DNA of 64,000 nt, taken from the NCBI RefSeq assembly GCF_000024465.1, contig NC_014010.1, positions 2,641,001 through 2,705,000 on the forward strand. Direction: 5' to 3'. The stretch comes from Candidatus Puniceispirillum marinum IMCC1322 (lineage in GTDB: Bacteria > Pseudomonadota > Alphaproteobacteria > Puniceispirillales > Puniceispirillaceae). Positions within the stretch are counted from its first letter, which is position 1. Each line of letters starts with the position of its first letter. The notes below the pieces were generated by a model, which made no database searches, was not told the DNA's origin, and was given only the letters and a program-made list of their open reading frames with translations. A program made the position numbers and the translations under genes. This document shows, one piece after another, positions 7,854-17,285 of this stretch.

Positions 7854-8672
7854 TCAACAATCTAGTGCATGATCTTTTGCATTTTCATGCTGTTTATTCT
7901 TACGTTTGATTGTACTCATCCATAGCGCATCCAGTTGTATCAAGGCGTCTTTGTCAAACTGACTGAGATCATCCCAATAGCGGCCACTTGGCACGTAATA
8001 GTCAAGCTGGGCTTCGCGGTTCAGGGCGATGCCAATCTGGGCTTCATCAACCGCGTGTGTCGGGGGATGCGCGTCACCTGAGGCCAGGGCGGTGATCGAT
8101 ATGCGGGGGAATATAAGCCGCGATATGCCGTCGGATAGATTGAATAGCTGACAGCCCTGTTGTGTGGCCAGACTGTAAAGGCGCGCCGAACTGGCTTCGA
8201 GTGATGTCAGGGTGATGTCATCACGCAAGGGGTCGGGCGAACCCGTACCATAAAAATGCGTTTTACCTGTATCGGGATAATGCATATCACAGCCCATGAA
8301 GGTTATTTGGGTCGGCTTGTAATGGCCAAGTGCCCAATAGCCAGCAGTGTAAGCCATTGTCGCCCCTGCATAGACAAAGCCGCCATAGTCATTCTGTATC
8401 GGCACAAAGGCATGTTCATCGATGATCTGTTGATGCGGTTCTATCTGCGGCGGCATGTTTTCGGGGGCAAAATCATAGGGATAGATAATATCATCCCAGT
8501 CATCACGAACGCGCCAGGCGTTGTTAATGACAACAATCTTGTCAAACAATTCACGAGGCCAGTTGGCTGCCTGAAGGCTGTTTGGGGCTGATCCCAGAAT
8601 GAGAATACGCTGAAAGTTGGGAGGTGCATCTGTTTGCGAAGCGTCTTTAAATGTATCAGCGACAGGATGCAT
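7854..8672 (-). CDS. Hypothetical protein with a nucleotide-binding-like N-terminus (GT42/DUF115-like?)
   Basis: A 272-residue soluble protein. It opens with a Rossmann-like strand and turn (RILILGSAPNSLQAANWP) and continues with KIVVINNAW, similar in style to the G-x-GPS-L start of GT42 sialyltransferases and MptE/DUF115 proteins. Further blocks include ITFMGCDMHYPDTGKTHFYG and a conserved-looking GSPDPLRDD. A sugar- or pterin-transfer role would be a guess. It lies 70 bp upstream of the DHFR-like gene on the same strand. Confidence 0.6.
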   Translation of the reverse strand: MHPVADTFKDASQTDAPPNFQRILILGSAPNSLQAANWPRELFDKIVVINNAWRVRDDWDDIIYPYDFAPENMPPQIEPHQQIIDEHAFVPIQNDYGGFVYAGATMAYTAGYWALGHYKPTQITFMGCDMHYPDTGKTHFYGTGSPDPLRDDITLTSLEASSARLYSLATQQGCQLFNLSDGISRLIFPRISITALASGDAHPPTHAVDEAQIGIALNREAQLDYYVPSGRYWDDLSQFDKDALIQLDALWMSTIKRKNKQHENAKDHALDC

Positions 8673-8843
8673 GTAAATATCCAGATATGGATGAGGGAAC
8701 CAATATATTCATCATTGCTGGTGTGAGGACTGATTGCAACAAACTTAGCCGTGACAAGCGTGCCTATCGGCGTTATTTTCAATCTACCAATTCAAAGATT
8801 TTCATAATCCAGACGTTTTAGCCTATCAACAGGGAGCATCTCG

Positions 8844-9908
8844 ATGTCGCGATCAACGACGCATACACCATGGACAGCCAATGAAAAACGATATGACGAT
8901 ATGCTATATCGACGTTGTGGTAACAGTGGCCTTGATCTGCCTGCCATCTCGCTGGGCTTGTGGCATAATTTCGGCGAAACCACCGACCATGCGACCAAAC
9001 GTGAAATGTGCCGTACCGCGTTTAACCTCGGCATCACGCATTTTGATCTAGCCAATAATTATGGCCCCCCGCCAGGCAGTGCCGAAACCGCCTTTGGCGA
9101 GATATTACGGACAGACTTCAAGCCCTATCGTGATGAGCTGATTATTTCCAGCAAAGCAGGTTATGACATGTGGCCGGGGCCCTATGGTCAATGGGGCAGT
9201 CGTAAATATCTGCTGGCCAGCCTTGACCAGTCATTACAGCGCCTAGGGCTGGATTATGTCGATATTTTCTATTCGCATCGCTTTGATCCTTCGACGCCGC
9301 TTGAAGAAACCATGGGTGCATTGGCGCATGCCGTGCATTCAGGCAAAGCGCTTTATGCCGGTATTTCGTCTTATAATACCCAGCGCACAAAGCAAGCGGC
9401 GGCCATGCTAGCCGATATGGGCGTGCCTTTATTGATACATCAGCCAAGCTATTCGATGCTGAATCGCTGGATCGAAAAAGACGGGTTGCTGGCCACGCTT
9501 GACGAGGTGGGTGCTGGATCGATTATCTTTTCACCATTAGCACAAGGTCTGCTGACCAATAAATATCTTGGCGGTGTTCCGGCTGAAAGCCGTGCTTCGG
9601 TCGGGGGATCATTCTTGCCTGAATTTCTGAATCCTGAAAATCTGGCAAAGATCGAAGGGCTGAATGCGATTGCATCAGGTCGAGGGCAGACATTGGCGCA
9701 AATGGCGCTTGCATGGACTTTGCGCGATCAAGGGACTGCCAGTCCGGTGACAACAGCCTTGATCGGTGCCAGCCGCCCTGAACAGATCGTTGATTGTGTG
9801 GGCGCGCTTGCTAATCTTGCTTTTAGCTCTGAAGAACTGGCCGAAATCGACAGATTTGCATCAGATGCCGGTATTAATCTGTGGGCGCAATCAGCCGAGC
9901 TTGGCTGA
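8844..9908 (+). CDS. Aldo/keto reductase (L-glyceraldehyde 3-phosphate reductase-like)
   Basis: A 354-residue NADPH-dependent aldo/keto reductase of the YghZ/voltage-channel beta-subunit subgroup. Catalytic Asp and Tyr are in ITHFDLANNYGPPPGSAE, Lys in IISSKAGYDMWPGPYG, and His in YVDIFYSHRFD. The motif with PGPYG-WGSRKYL is typical of L-glyceraldehyde 3-phosphate reductases, which detoxify that aldehyde and also methylglyoxal. The NADPH-binding end is TALIGASRPEQ. It is convergent with the GST gene 22 bp away. Confidence 0.85.
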   Translation: MSRSTTHTPWTANEKRYDDMLYRRCGNSGLDLPAISLGLWHNFGETTDHATKREMCRTAFNLGITHFDLANNYGPPPGSAETAFGEILRTDFKPYRDELIISSKAGYDMWPGPYGQWGSRKYLLASLDQSLQRLGLDYVDIFYSHRFDPSTPLEETMGALAHAVHSGKALYAGISSYNTQRTKQAAAMLADMGVPLLIHQPSYSMLNRWIEKDGLLATLDEVGAGSIIFSPLAQGLLTNKYLGGVPAESRASVGGSFLPEFLNPENLAKIEGLNAIASGRGQTLAQMALAWTLRDQGTASPVTTALIGASRPEQIVDCVGALANLAFSSEELAEIDRFASDAGINLWAQSAELG

Positions 9909-9930
9909 TTGTTGATTGTGTGGGGCGCTA

Positions 9931-10542
9931 TCAAGCCTTGGGCATAGTGTCCTGATAGCCCGGAACAGCGGCGGCAAAACCAGCCATCCAGTCAGCAAGA
10001 TGCGGGGCATGATCACGCCATGCCACAATGTTGCGGAAATCCAGATAATCAAGCAAGGCGGCAAGGGCAATATCGGCAACCGTCGGTAACGCCCCATTGT
10101 CATAGCTGGTTGTGGCGGCGCCAACCATGCCAAGGCCACGGATAATCTTGTCACGATAGCGTTGCATGATGCTGTCCATCACCATATTTTCGGGGCGCAG
10201 GCGTGTTTCATAGACAATCAGGATGCTGGCATCGATCATGCCTTCGATCAAGGCGGCCTGGCTTAGGACATCGATGCGCGTTTCAGGATCATTCGGGATG
10301 ATTTTACCGCCACCAGCCCGGAGATCAAAATATTCCATAATGACCCGACTATCGGCAATCAATTTACCATCAGCAATCAAGGCCGGCACTTTGGCAAGCG
10401 GGTTCAGCGCAAGTTTGGCGATGCCATCAGGGCTTGCCCAATCGACTGTTTCCAGTGTCAGATCATCGGCAAAGCCAAGCACATGGGCGCTTAACATAAC
10501 TTTGCGGACATAGGGCGATGCTGTGGTGTAGAATAGTTGCAT
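9931..10542 (-). CDS. Glutathione S-transferase family protein
   Basis: A 203-residue cytosolic GST. The N-terminal thioredoxin fold begins MQLFYTTASPYVRKV, with the active-site Ser or Thr in TASPYVRK, followed by the cis-Pro block KVPALIADG and the glutathione-contact motif ADSRVIMEYF. The C-terminal half is all helical with the usual TVADIALAALLDYLDF capping motif. The length is normal. Which electrophile it handles is unknown; the gene lies beside aldo/keto and ene reductases that act on reactive carbonyls. Confidence 0.85.
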   Translation of the reverse strand: MQLFYTTASPYVRKVMLSAHVLGFADDLTLETVDWASPDGIAKLALNPLAKVPALIADGKLIADSRVIMEYFDLRAGGGKIIPNDPETRIDVLSQAALIEGMIDASILIVYETRLRPENMVMDSIMQRYRDKIIRGLGMVGAATTSYDNGALPTVADIALAALLDYLDFRNIVAWRDHAPHLADWMAGFAAAVPGYQDTMPKA

Positions 10543-10628
10543 GGGTCAATTCCTCGAATGGTGATGTTCATCAATAGCACGCAGTACCATAATGACAAAT
10601 ACCGGTTCATCAAACAATATCGGCAAGG

Positions 10629-11924
10629 CTATTTAAACTTTTCCCCAGTCTGCGCGGATTTGGGCAAGGACGCCCCCACATTGGCAATGGCGATCATTCT
10701 GTAACCGTCGGCCTTGGCGCGATCATGGCGATCAGGATAGTCAGTGTACCCTGCGCTTGATCCGCTGTAAAAGGTAGCCCGATCATAGATAGTTAGATCA
10801 TGACCATGGCGAATGCGATCAGGTAAATCCGGATTTGAAATAAACCACCGCCCAAAGGCAATCAGATCATAGGCATTCTGCTCGATAGCGGTGGCAGCTG
10901 TCAGCGGGGTGAACCCCCCAGCCCCCATCAGCATACCATTATATAATGTCCGGTAATGGCGTAATGCCAAAGGATGATGATAGCCCTGGTCACTTTCAGG
11001 ATCCGAGGCCATGCTGCCAACGCGTGGTTCGGTCAATAGCAGATAGGCAAGATCAAAATCATTCAGGCCGCGTACAGCATGGCTATAGATAGCGTCGGCA
11101 TCATCACTTTCGGCACCAAAATAGGTGGCGCTTGGCGTGCCTGTTTCAGGGTCATTTAGATAGGGGGACAGCCGCACGCCAACACGGCCTGCGCCCATCA
11201 CATCAATCAATGTGGCGGTAACTTCGAATAAAAGCCGGCATCGATTTGCCAGCGATCCGCCATAGATATCATCGCGCTGGTTGGTGCTTTGGTTCAGGAA
11301 CTGGTCAATCAGATAGCCATGTGCGGCATGTAATTCAATCGCATCAAACCCTGCATCTTTGGCCATGCGGGCGGCATGCGCATAATCATCGCAAATACGG
11401 CGCATCTCGGTGGTGGCCAATGCCCGCGGCGTTGAATTGGGTTGATCCCAGCCATAATGATTGTCTTCGTCACCCTGTGGCATAGCTATCGCAGATGCCG
11501 AAACCGAAGGCAGGGGTAAGTCACTATTGGCCACTACCGGATGATCACCAATTTCGGGTTGGGCAATGCGTCCGGCATGTAAAAGCTGGCAGACAATAAG
11601 CCCCTTTTTGGCGTGAACAGCACTGACGACTTCACGCCAGCCATCGCGCTGTGTGTCGGTCCAGATGCCAGGCACCTGGCCGCCATCGTCGCGCACGTTC
11701 TGATAGATTGTCCAGATAGGTGTGCCTTCGGGCGATATATGAACCGCCTCGGTGATGATCAGGCCGCCTTCGGATGCGCGTTGACTGTAATAGTCTGCAT
11801 TATCCGTGGTTGGTGCCAATGTGATGCGGTCAGCGCGGATGCGTGTCATCGGTGCCATGACAATCCGGTGTTGCAATGCCAAGGCACCAGCGGTGACGGG
11901 GGTGAAGAGGAGATTATCTGTCAT
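10629..11924 (-). CDS. Old Yellow Enzyme family ene reductase
   Basis: A 431-residue FMN-dependent NADPH:alkene reductase. Substrate-binding His pair is in IELHAAHGYLIDQFL, followed by the family motif NQRDDIYGGSLANR; the FMN start is HRIVMAPMTRIRAD, and the end has LIAFGRWFISNPDLP and FYSGSSAGYTDYP. It is longer than the usual 360 residues because of a C-terminal extension of about 35 residues (from RHDRAKADGYRM) without a known motif. It reduces activated C=C bonds such as enones or nitro-alkenes. No clear ribosome site precedes the ATG. Confidence 0.85.
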   Translation of the reverse strand: MTDNLLFTPVTAGALALQHRIVMAPMTRIRADRITLAPTTDNADYYSQRASEGGLIITEAVHISPEGTPIWTIYQNVRDDGGQVPGIWTDTQRDGWREVVSAVHAKKGLIVCQLLHAGRIAQPEIGDHPVVANSDLPLPSVSASAIAMPQGDEDNHYGWDQPNSTPRALATTEMRRICDDYAHAARMAKDAGFDAIELHAAHGYLIDQFLNQSTNQRDDIYGGSLANRCRLLFEVTATLIDVMGAGRVGVRLSPYLNDPETGTPSATYFGAESDDADAIYSHAVRGLNDFDLAYLLLTEPRVGSMASDPESDQGYHHPLALRHYRTLYNGMLMGAGGFTPLTAATAIEQNAYDLIAFGRWFISNPDLPDRIRHGHDLTIYDRATFYSGSSAGYTDYPDRHDRAKADGYRMIAIANVGASLPKSAQTGEKFK

Positions 11925-12056
11925 ATATATTCATTGTTAAGCTTTATATTTATGTCAATGCGTTAGTGTAATTGCATTAACAATATTTTTGCAAAACCAT
12001 TGATTAAGGACGTAAAATGGCAGCATGGTTATGTGACTATATAAAAGGGTGGGATC

Positions 12057-12647
12057 ATGATCGATACATACGATACCGATAAACAAAACATAACAGCGTC
12101 CGCGCAACCGGCTTTTGATCTTGATGAATTTATTGTCTGCATGCGCAAAGCTGCAAAAGCCCCATCACCAGCAAAAGCGGTTCGCGCTGAAATGGATCGT
12201 TATTTTGAACATCCCGAAGCGGTTCGTCTGGCGATGCCAAAATTCGATACGGATGAAGAGGTGTTATATGAGGATGAGTCTATTTCGATTTTCTATTGCC
12301 GGTTTCGTCCCGGTTACACAATACCGCCGCATGATCATCAGACATCAGCAGTGATCGGTATTTATGACGGACAGGAACGGAATAATTTTTTCAGCACGGC
12401 TGGGGACAATTTTATCACCAAGAGCAAGTCGGTTGACATGCAGGCGGGTGACGTTGTGTCGATAGGTCCCCATGCCATTCATACGGTTGAATGTACAGGA
12501 TCAACGCCAAGCTATGCCATTCATGTCTATCTAGGCCCTCTGTCGCGTATCGAACGTAATCTTTATGATGTCGAAGCCGAGAAAGTGATCCCCTTTACCG
12601 ATGCCGATTTTCACAGGTTAGCTGAGGATAATGACATTGTGGCCTAG
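12057..12647 (+). CDS. Cupin protein of the cysteine-dioxygenase type
   Basis: A 196-residue single-domain cupin. Metal-binding His residues are in TIPPHDHQTSAVIGIYDGQE (first motif) and GPHAIHTVE (second motif), the layout of cysteine dioxygenase-like, iron-dependent thiol dioxygenases and related predicted metal enzymes. The start codon follows GGGTGGGATC. The first 60 residues form a helical lead. The substrate is unknown. Its 3' end overlaps the convergent AEC transporter gene by 4 bases. Confidence 0.7.
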   Translation: MIDTYDTDKQNITASAQPAFDLDEFIVCMRKAAKAPSPAKAVRAEMDRYFEHPEAVRLAMPKFDTDEEVLYEDESISIFYCRFRPGYTIPPHDHQTSAVIGIYDGQERNNFFSTAGDNFITKSKSVDMQAGDVVSIGPHAIHTVECTGSTPSYAIHVYLGPLSRIERNLYDVEAEKVIPFTDADFHRLAEDNDIVA

Positions 12648-13579
12648 CCAAGCATAGTGAACAGGATATAGAGCACTATCGGCACCGTCAGGCTGGCCAG
12701 CAAAGTACTGGCGAAAATGGCCGAGGCAGAACGGCCTGCATAGGTCTGGTAGTGATCGGCCAGCATGAACACATTGGCGGCAACTGGCAGACAGGCCGAT
12801 AGAATGGCGACCTTGATCCATAATATATCCTGACCGGGTATAAGCAGAAACAGACCTGCCACCAGCATAGGATGGATGATAAGCTTGAACAGGCTTATGA
12901 TACTGACTTCGGCGGCGGCGGCACGGATCGGCTGACCATATAGTGTGGCACCAAGAGCAAATAAAGCGACAGGAGGCGCCGCATCGGCCAGCATGTTCAA
13001 CGTCCGGCTGGCAATGACCGGCATCTGGATATCAGATGCTGCATAGCAAAGGCCAGCCACGACCGCCAGAAGCAATGGGTTACGTGCCATTTCAGCCAGA
13101 ATACGCGGCACAGCCTGCGCCAGCCCCTGTTTTGTATTGGCGGCAAAATAGGCAAGGATCATCAGCAGAACGATGGTATCGGCAAATAACAACAATGCTA
13201 GCGGCAAAGCCGCGGCATCACCAAAGGCCAGAATACATAAAGGGACGCCGATATAGCCATAATTCGGATAGGCGATATTGAGCCCAAAAATGCCACTTGT
13301 CAGACGTTCAAAGCCAAACAGTGACCGCGACAGATAGGCTGTACCAAGAAACAGTAAAATGGTTGCGCTTTCATAACGCCAGACAAAGCCCCAGTTGAAA
13401 ATATCTGCCGGATCGCTGACCGCAACCTTGATGAACAGCATCGGTGGCAAGGCAACGTAAAAGGCGAATTTTGCCAATGTGCGCGCGCCCGCATTGTCAA
13501 ACAGGCCTGTTGCCCGCACACCAAAGCCAGCAAAAATCAGCGCAAAAAACGGCACTGAAATAGCAAGAACGTCACCCAT
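12644..13579 (-). CDS. AEC-family (auxin efflux carrier-type) transporter
   Basis: A 311-residue inner-membrane protein with about ten hydrophobic helices in two repeats. The opening (AISVPFFALIFAGFGVRATGLF) and LNIAYPNYGYIGVPL, with a mid-membrane Asn-Tyr-Gly block, are typical of the AEC family, which moves organic acids or similar anions. The substrate is not predictable. It is preceded on the minus strand by no close partner, so it is likely transcribed alone. Confidence 0.85.
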   Translation of the reverse strand: MGDVLAISVPFFALIFAGFGVRATGLFDNAGARTLAKFAFYVALPPMLFIKVAVSDPADIFNWGFVWRYESATILLFLGTAYLSRSLFGFERLTSGIFGLNIAYPNYGYIGVPLCILAFGDAAALPLALLLFADTIVLLMILAYFAANTKQGLAQAVPRILAEMARNPLLLAVVAGLCYAASDIQMPVIASRTLNMLADAAPPVALFALGATLYGQPIRAAAAEVSIISLFKLIIHPMLVAGLFLLIPGQDILWIKVAILSACLPVAANVFMLADHYQTYAGRSASAIFASTLLASLTVPIVLYILFTMLG

Positions 13580-13629
13580 GGTTGCTCATCAGAACAGCAT
13601 GCCAGATAAAGACAGGGCGCAAGACATAT

Positions 13630-14076
13630 CTATTTTTTAAAGACTTTGTGACATCCACCACATGAATCGGCTGTTGCCCGAAAGGCAGAGGTCAGGGCGG
13701 TCATATCTTCTGCCGCGGCCGCATCAATGATGCCTTGCGTTGCTGTTGCATGGGCTTTTGCCGCCGCTTTGAAGCCGTCAAAATCTTCCCATATACGCGC
13801 TTTGGCGGCTGATGGTGCGGCGCCACTGCCGGCAGGAAAATATTCCGGTATCTTGTCGGCCCAGGCCTTGATCTGTTCGGCATGTTCAATGATGGCGGCG
13901 TAATCCTGACTGCGCATTAATCCGCCAATGGCCTTTAGATGCCCCTGTGTTGCTTTGAAATTATCCATACGCTCTTTTACAATACCGGTAGCGCCATCAT
14001 GCGCGAACAGCATATTAGGCACAGCTACCGAAGCGGTGGTGAGTATTGCGGCAATGATGATAAGAGGTTTTTTCAT
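13630..14076 (-). CDS. Cytochrome c' (periplasmic)
   Basis: A 148-residue secreted c-type cytochrome. A signal peptide (KKPLIIIAAILTTASVAV, cleaved near LFA-HDG) precedes a four-helix-bundle sequence with the haem motif CGGCHKVFKK at the extreme C-terminus, which is the hallmark of class II cytochrome c'. These bind NO or CO and are linked to NO tolerance or electron transfer. ATG at 14076 was chosen because AAGGAG lies 6 bases upstream. A membrane cytochrome b partner is not adjacent. Confidence 0.85.
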   Translation of the reverse strand: MKKPLIIIAAILTTASVAVPNMLFAHDGATGIVKERMDNFKATQGHLKAIGGLMRSQDYAAIIEHAEQIKAWADKIPEYFPAGSGAAPSAAKARIWEDFDGFKAAAKAHATATQGIIDAAAAEDMTALTSAFRATADSCGGCHKVFKK

Positions 14077-14264
14077 GCGGGTCTCCTTGTTGCGCATTGG
14101 GCGTTTATGGGGGCCGTACTGGGTGTCCGGCTGGTGTTAATGGCCAAGCTGACAGATTTGATTTGTATTCGTGTACCCAATATATGAGTATTGAATTGCG
14201 TAATCGTCAACCAATAAACATTAATTGTTATCATCACTATCTACAAATACTCAGGAGGCATGAC

Positions 14265-14564
14265 ATGGCCGCGGCACATCTTCGCATTTACACCATTAAT
14301 AAAGGGCAGATGGATGACTGGCTTGATCTGTTCCATAACAAGCTGGTGCCGGTTCTGCATGAAGCGGGCTTTAAAGTTCCATCATCCTGGGTCAATGAGC
14401 TTGGCACGCAATTTATCTGGATCCGTAGCTGTGACAAGTTGGAAGATATCCCGAAGCTGGAAGAAAAATTCTATGGGTCGGACTGGTGGCAAGCCAATGT
14501 CGATTTCGTGCGTAGCCATGTCGCGCATCGTGAAATTGTGGTGATGACCTCAACAGGCAATTAA
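14265..14564 (+). CDS. NIPSNAP-family protein
   Basis: A 99-residue protein of the NIPSNAP/dimeric alpha-beta barrel type (HLRIYTINKGQMDDWLDLF followed by a second half ending in a Trp/Tyr-rich helix and VVMTSTGN). The ATG at 14265 has a perfect AGGAGG (14253-14258) 6 bases upstream. Function is unknown in bacteria. It is convergent with the flavoprotein gene 10 bp away. Confidence 0.75.
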   Translation: MAAAHLRIYTINKGQMDDWLDLFHNKLVPVLHEAGFKVPSSWVNELGTQFIWIRSCDKLEDIPKLEEKFYGSDWWQANVDFVRSHVAHREIVVMTSTGN

Positions 14565-14574
14565 GCCACCCGGT

Positions 14575-15582
14575 TCAGACCTTATATCCTAATGCGGTTA
14601 AGGCCGCCAATCCACTATCATAGGCGTGTTCAACACGGGCGCCGCCAAGCCAGTCACCTGCCATGGCGATGGAGCGATTTGCATTAGTGATCCCATGCGG
14701 GGCGATGCTGGTATCAATGGTGGCAGGCTGGATGACCTTGGCATAAAGCCAGCGATGCGCGGCTGACATGATCGGGTCTGGTAAATACACGCCCTCAATG
14801 CTGGCAAGCGCATCATAAAGCGCGGCGATAACATCATCCTTGCTGGCCTCGATCCAAGCCTGGCTCCAGTCGGCACTAGCCTGAATCGTAATGGCGGGAT
14901 GGGTTTGATCGGCCTTTTGGTAATTGGCCTGTGGACGCATCTGTTCCAACCCAGCCCAGCCAATGATGCCGTCACGCTGGCGGATGGGCAATGCGGGCAT
15001 GATAGGCATGGTGTCAAAGCCCAGCATGACTGTCCAACAGGGGGCATAAAGCGCCGTATCGGCAAGGGCGGCCATGAATGGTTCGATAGGGCGTAAAAGC
15101 CGCGCTGTTTGGGGTGCCGGTGCGGTGATGATGAGCTTGCGGGTCAATAGATTGGTACCGTTTTTGTCGGTCAGACATAAGCCATTGTTATTGGTGCCAG
15201 TTAGCGGGTGCGGCATGATGCTGGCGATTTCCATATCCTGACGAATATCCAGCCCCTGACCCATAAAGACAGGCAGATCACGCATGGTCGGTGATCCGGC
15301 AAAGGCGTCTTTATCATCGGCAATCTGCCAGCGCGCCAGCGCGCCAGCATTTTCGGCTAGCTGTAGAACCGCGCTGAAGCTATCACCTTTGGCGGTGATG
15401 AATTGTGCCCCGTGGTTAAAGGTGAAGCCATCGGCACGGCGCGTCGATACGCGTCCGCCAATCCGGCGCCCCTTGTCAATCACCACCACATGCTGGCCAG
15501 TCTTATGCGCAGCTCTGGCGGCGGCAAGGCCGGAAATGCCCGCGCCAATGATTACGAGGTCGAAAATTACATCATCCGTCAC
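14575..15582 (-). CDS. Renalase-like FAD-dependent amine oxidoreductase
   Basis: A 335-residue flavoprotein. The N-terminal dinucleotide fold has VIIGAGISGLAAARAA, then an Asp ending strand 2 (VVVIDKGRRIGGRVSTR); the FAD-binding end has SIAMAGDWLGGARVEHAYDSG. HGAQFITA and the overall length match the renalase-like branch of the amine oxidase superfamily. Bacterial renalases oxidise wrongly reduced NAD(P)H isomers; whether this one does is inference. Confidence 0.75.
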   Translation of the reverse strand: MTDDVIFDLVIIGAGISGLAAARAAHKTGQHVVVIDKGRRIGGRVSTRRADGFTFNHGAQFITAKGDSFSAVLQLAENAGALARWQIADDKDAFAGSPTMRDLPVFMGQGLDIRQDMEIASIMPHPLTGTNNNGLCLTDKNGTNLLTRKLIITAPAPQTARLLRPIEPFMAALADTALYAPCWTVMLGFDTMPIMPALPIRQRDGIIGWAGLEQMRPQANYQKADQTHPAITIQASADWSQAWIEASKDDVIAALYDALASIEGVYLPDPIMSAAHRWLYAKVIQPATIDTSIAPHGITNANRSIAMAGDWLGGARVEHAYDSGLAALTALGYKV

Positions 15583-15738
15583 GCCAGATACTCCAAAACA
15601 TCAACAAACGCATATATAATACATATTCTTTCGCTAGCCGCATGGTCATATCATGCCCTATAATAGCTAGCTATGATAAAGCGGATGCTGGCTATGAATA
15701 AAGCCAGTAGCTGTCTCATTACCTATGCGGAGCGTTTC

Positions 15739-17277
15739 ATGCTTACCCAGACAAAATCCTATGCAACCTTGCGCGATCATGCCAGACGGCTTGGCGATAT
15801 CAAGCTGGCCGATCTGATACATGATGCGGCGCGGGCGCGGCAACTTGTTTTTGCCAGCGATGATCTGGAAGTTGATATCGCGCGCCAGCATATTGATATG
15901 GCGGCATTTGAGGCGCTTCTGGGGCTGGCTGAGGATGCCAATATTGCCGAAAAGCGCGATGCCATGTTTGCCGGTGAAGCGATCAATAAAAGTGAAAACC
16001 GGCCTGTTGTGCATGCCACATTACGCAGTCCGGCAACACGCACAAGCGCACGCTATCAAAAGATGGTGGATTTTGCCGAAGCCACCCGCACTGCAGATGT
16101 CTATGACGACATTATCAATATTGGTATCGGCGGGTCGGATCTGGGACCAGCGATGGTGGCGATGGCACTGGCACCTTTTGCGTCGGGTGCCCGCGTGCAT
16201 TATGTTTCGAATGTTGACCCCAGCCATTTGCATGATGTGCTGGCCAGATGTGCCGCGCTGCGCAGTCTGGTGATTGTAACGTCCAAAACCTTTACCACGG
16301 CAGAAACCATGCGCAATGCGCGATTGGCGCAAGCATGGCTTGATATGGGTGGTGGTGACAGCAATAGCCAGATGGCGGCGGTGACCGCGGCGGCGGATAA
16401 GGCGGCTGACTGGGGTATTGATTCAGCACAGATATTTGATTTTGAAGCTGGTGTTGGGGGACGTTATTCGCTGTGGTCGGCGGTCGGTTTGCCGGTGATG
16501 CTGGCGATTGGCGCGGATCACTTTGCGTCCTTTCTGGATGGCGGCGCATCGATGGATACGCATTTCAAGACCATGCCGCTGGCCAAGAATATACCTGTTC
16601 TGCTGGGGCTTTTGCGTGTCTGGAACCGTAATTTTCTGGGTTATCCAACGCATGGCATCATGCCTTATGACCAGCGTCTGGCGCGGGTGCCAGCCTGGGC
16701 ACAACAGCTGGAAATGGAATCGAATGGTAAATCAGTATCGCGTGATGGCGCGGCACTTGATTATGCGACAGCGCCGGTGATCTGGGGCGAAGCTGGCACC
16801 GGATGTCAGCATTCCTTCTTTCAGGCGTTGCATCAAGGGCGTGATATTGTGCCGCTTGATATTCTGTTTCCGCGTCATCCGGTGGGGTTGCATATGGCCA
16901 ATAGCTGGCCAGATGATAACTGGCAGGATAGCCATCAGGTATTAATGGTGAATGCGTTGGCACAAGCCGAAGCTTTGGCACTTGGCCGCGAAAATGCCGA
17001 ACTGCCACATAAGAATTTTGCCGGTGGGCGGCCATCAACAGTGATGAGCTGGGATCAGACAACGCCATTTGCGCTGGGGCGATTGCTGGCTTTATATGAG
17101 CATGTGACGATTGTCAGTGGCTTTTTATGGGATGTGAACAGCTTTGACCAATGGGGGGTCGAACTGGGCAAGGAGATGGCAACCTCGTTTGAAGCGCATC
17201 TGAAGGCAGGCACCATACCTGCGGGGATGAGCCCGACGGCGGCTGATCTTCTGGCTCGCCTTTCTGTAAAAAAGTGA
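15739..17277 (+). CDS. pgi: Glucose-6-phosphate isomerase
   Basis: A 512-residue cytosolic isomerase linking glucose 6-phosphate and fructose 6-phosphate. Motifs: IGIGGSDLGPAMV and TSKTFTTAETM (phosphate site), the catalytic Glu in EMESNGKSV, His in CQHSFFQALHQG, and Lys near the C-terminus in QWGVELGKEM. I chose ATG 15739 because GGAG (15729-15732) lies 6 bases upstream and the protein then starts at the usual place; an in-frame ATG at 15673 would add 22 atypical residues. The DUF429 gene follows 8 bp after the stop. Confidence 0.95.
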   Translation: MLTQTKSYATLRDHARRLGDIKLADLIHDAARARQLVFASDDLEVDIARQHIDMAAFEALLGLAEDANIAEKRDAMFAGEAINKSENRPVVHATLRSPATRTSARYQKMVDFAEATRTADVYDDIINIGIGGSDLGPAMVAMALAPFASGARVHYVSNVDPSHLHDVLARCAALRSLVIVTSKTFTTAETMRNARLAQAWLDMGGGDSNSQMAAVTAAADKAADWGIDSAQIFDFEAGVGGRYSLWSAVGLPVMLAIGADHFASFLDGGASMDTHFKTMPLAKNIPVLLGLLRVWNRNFLGYPTHGIMPYDQRLARVPAWAQQLEMESNGKSVSRDGAALDYATAPVIWGEAGTGCQHSFFQALHQGRDIVPLDILFPRHPVGLHMANSWPDDNWQDSHQVLMVNALAQAEALALGRENAELPHKNFAGGRPSTVMSWDQTTPFALGRLLALYEHVTIVSGFLWDVNSFDQWGVELGKEMATSFEAHLKAGTIPAGMSPTAADLLARLSVKK

Positions 17278-17285
17278 ATCCAGCT

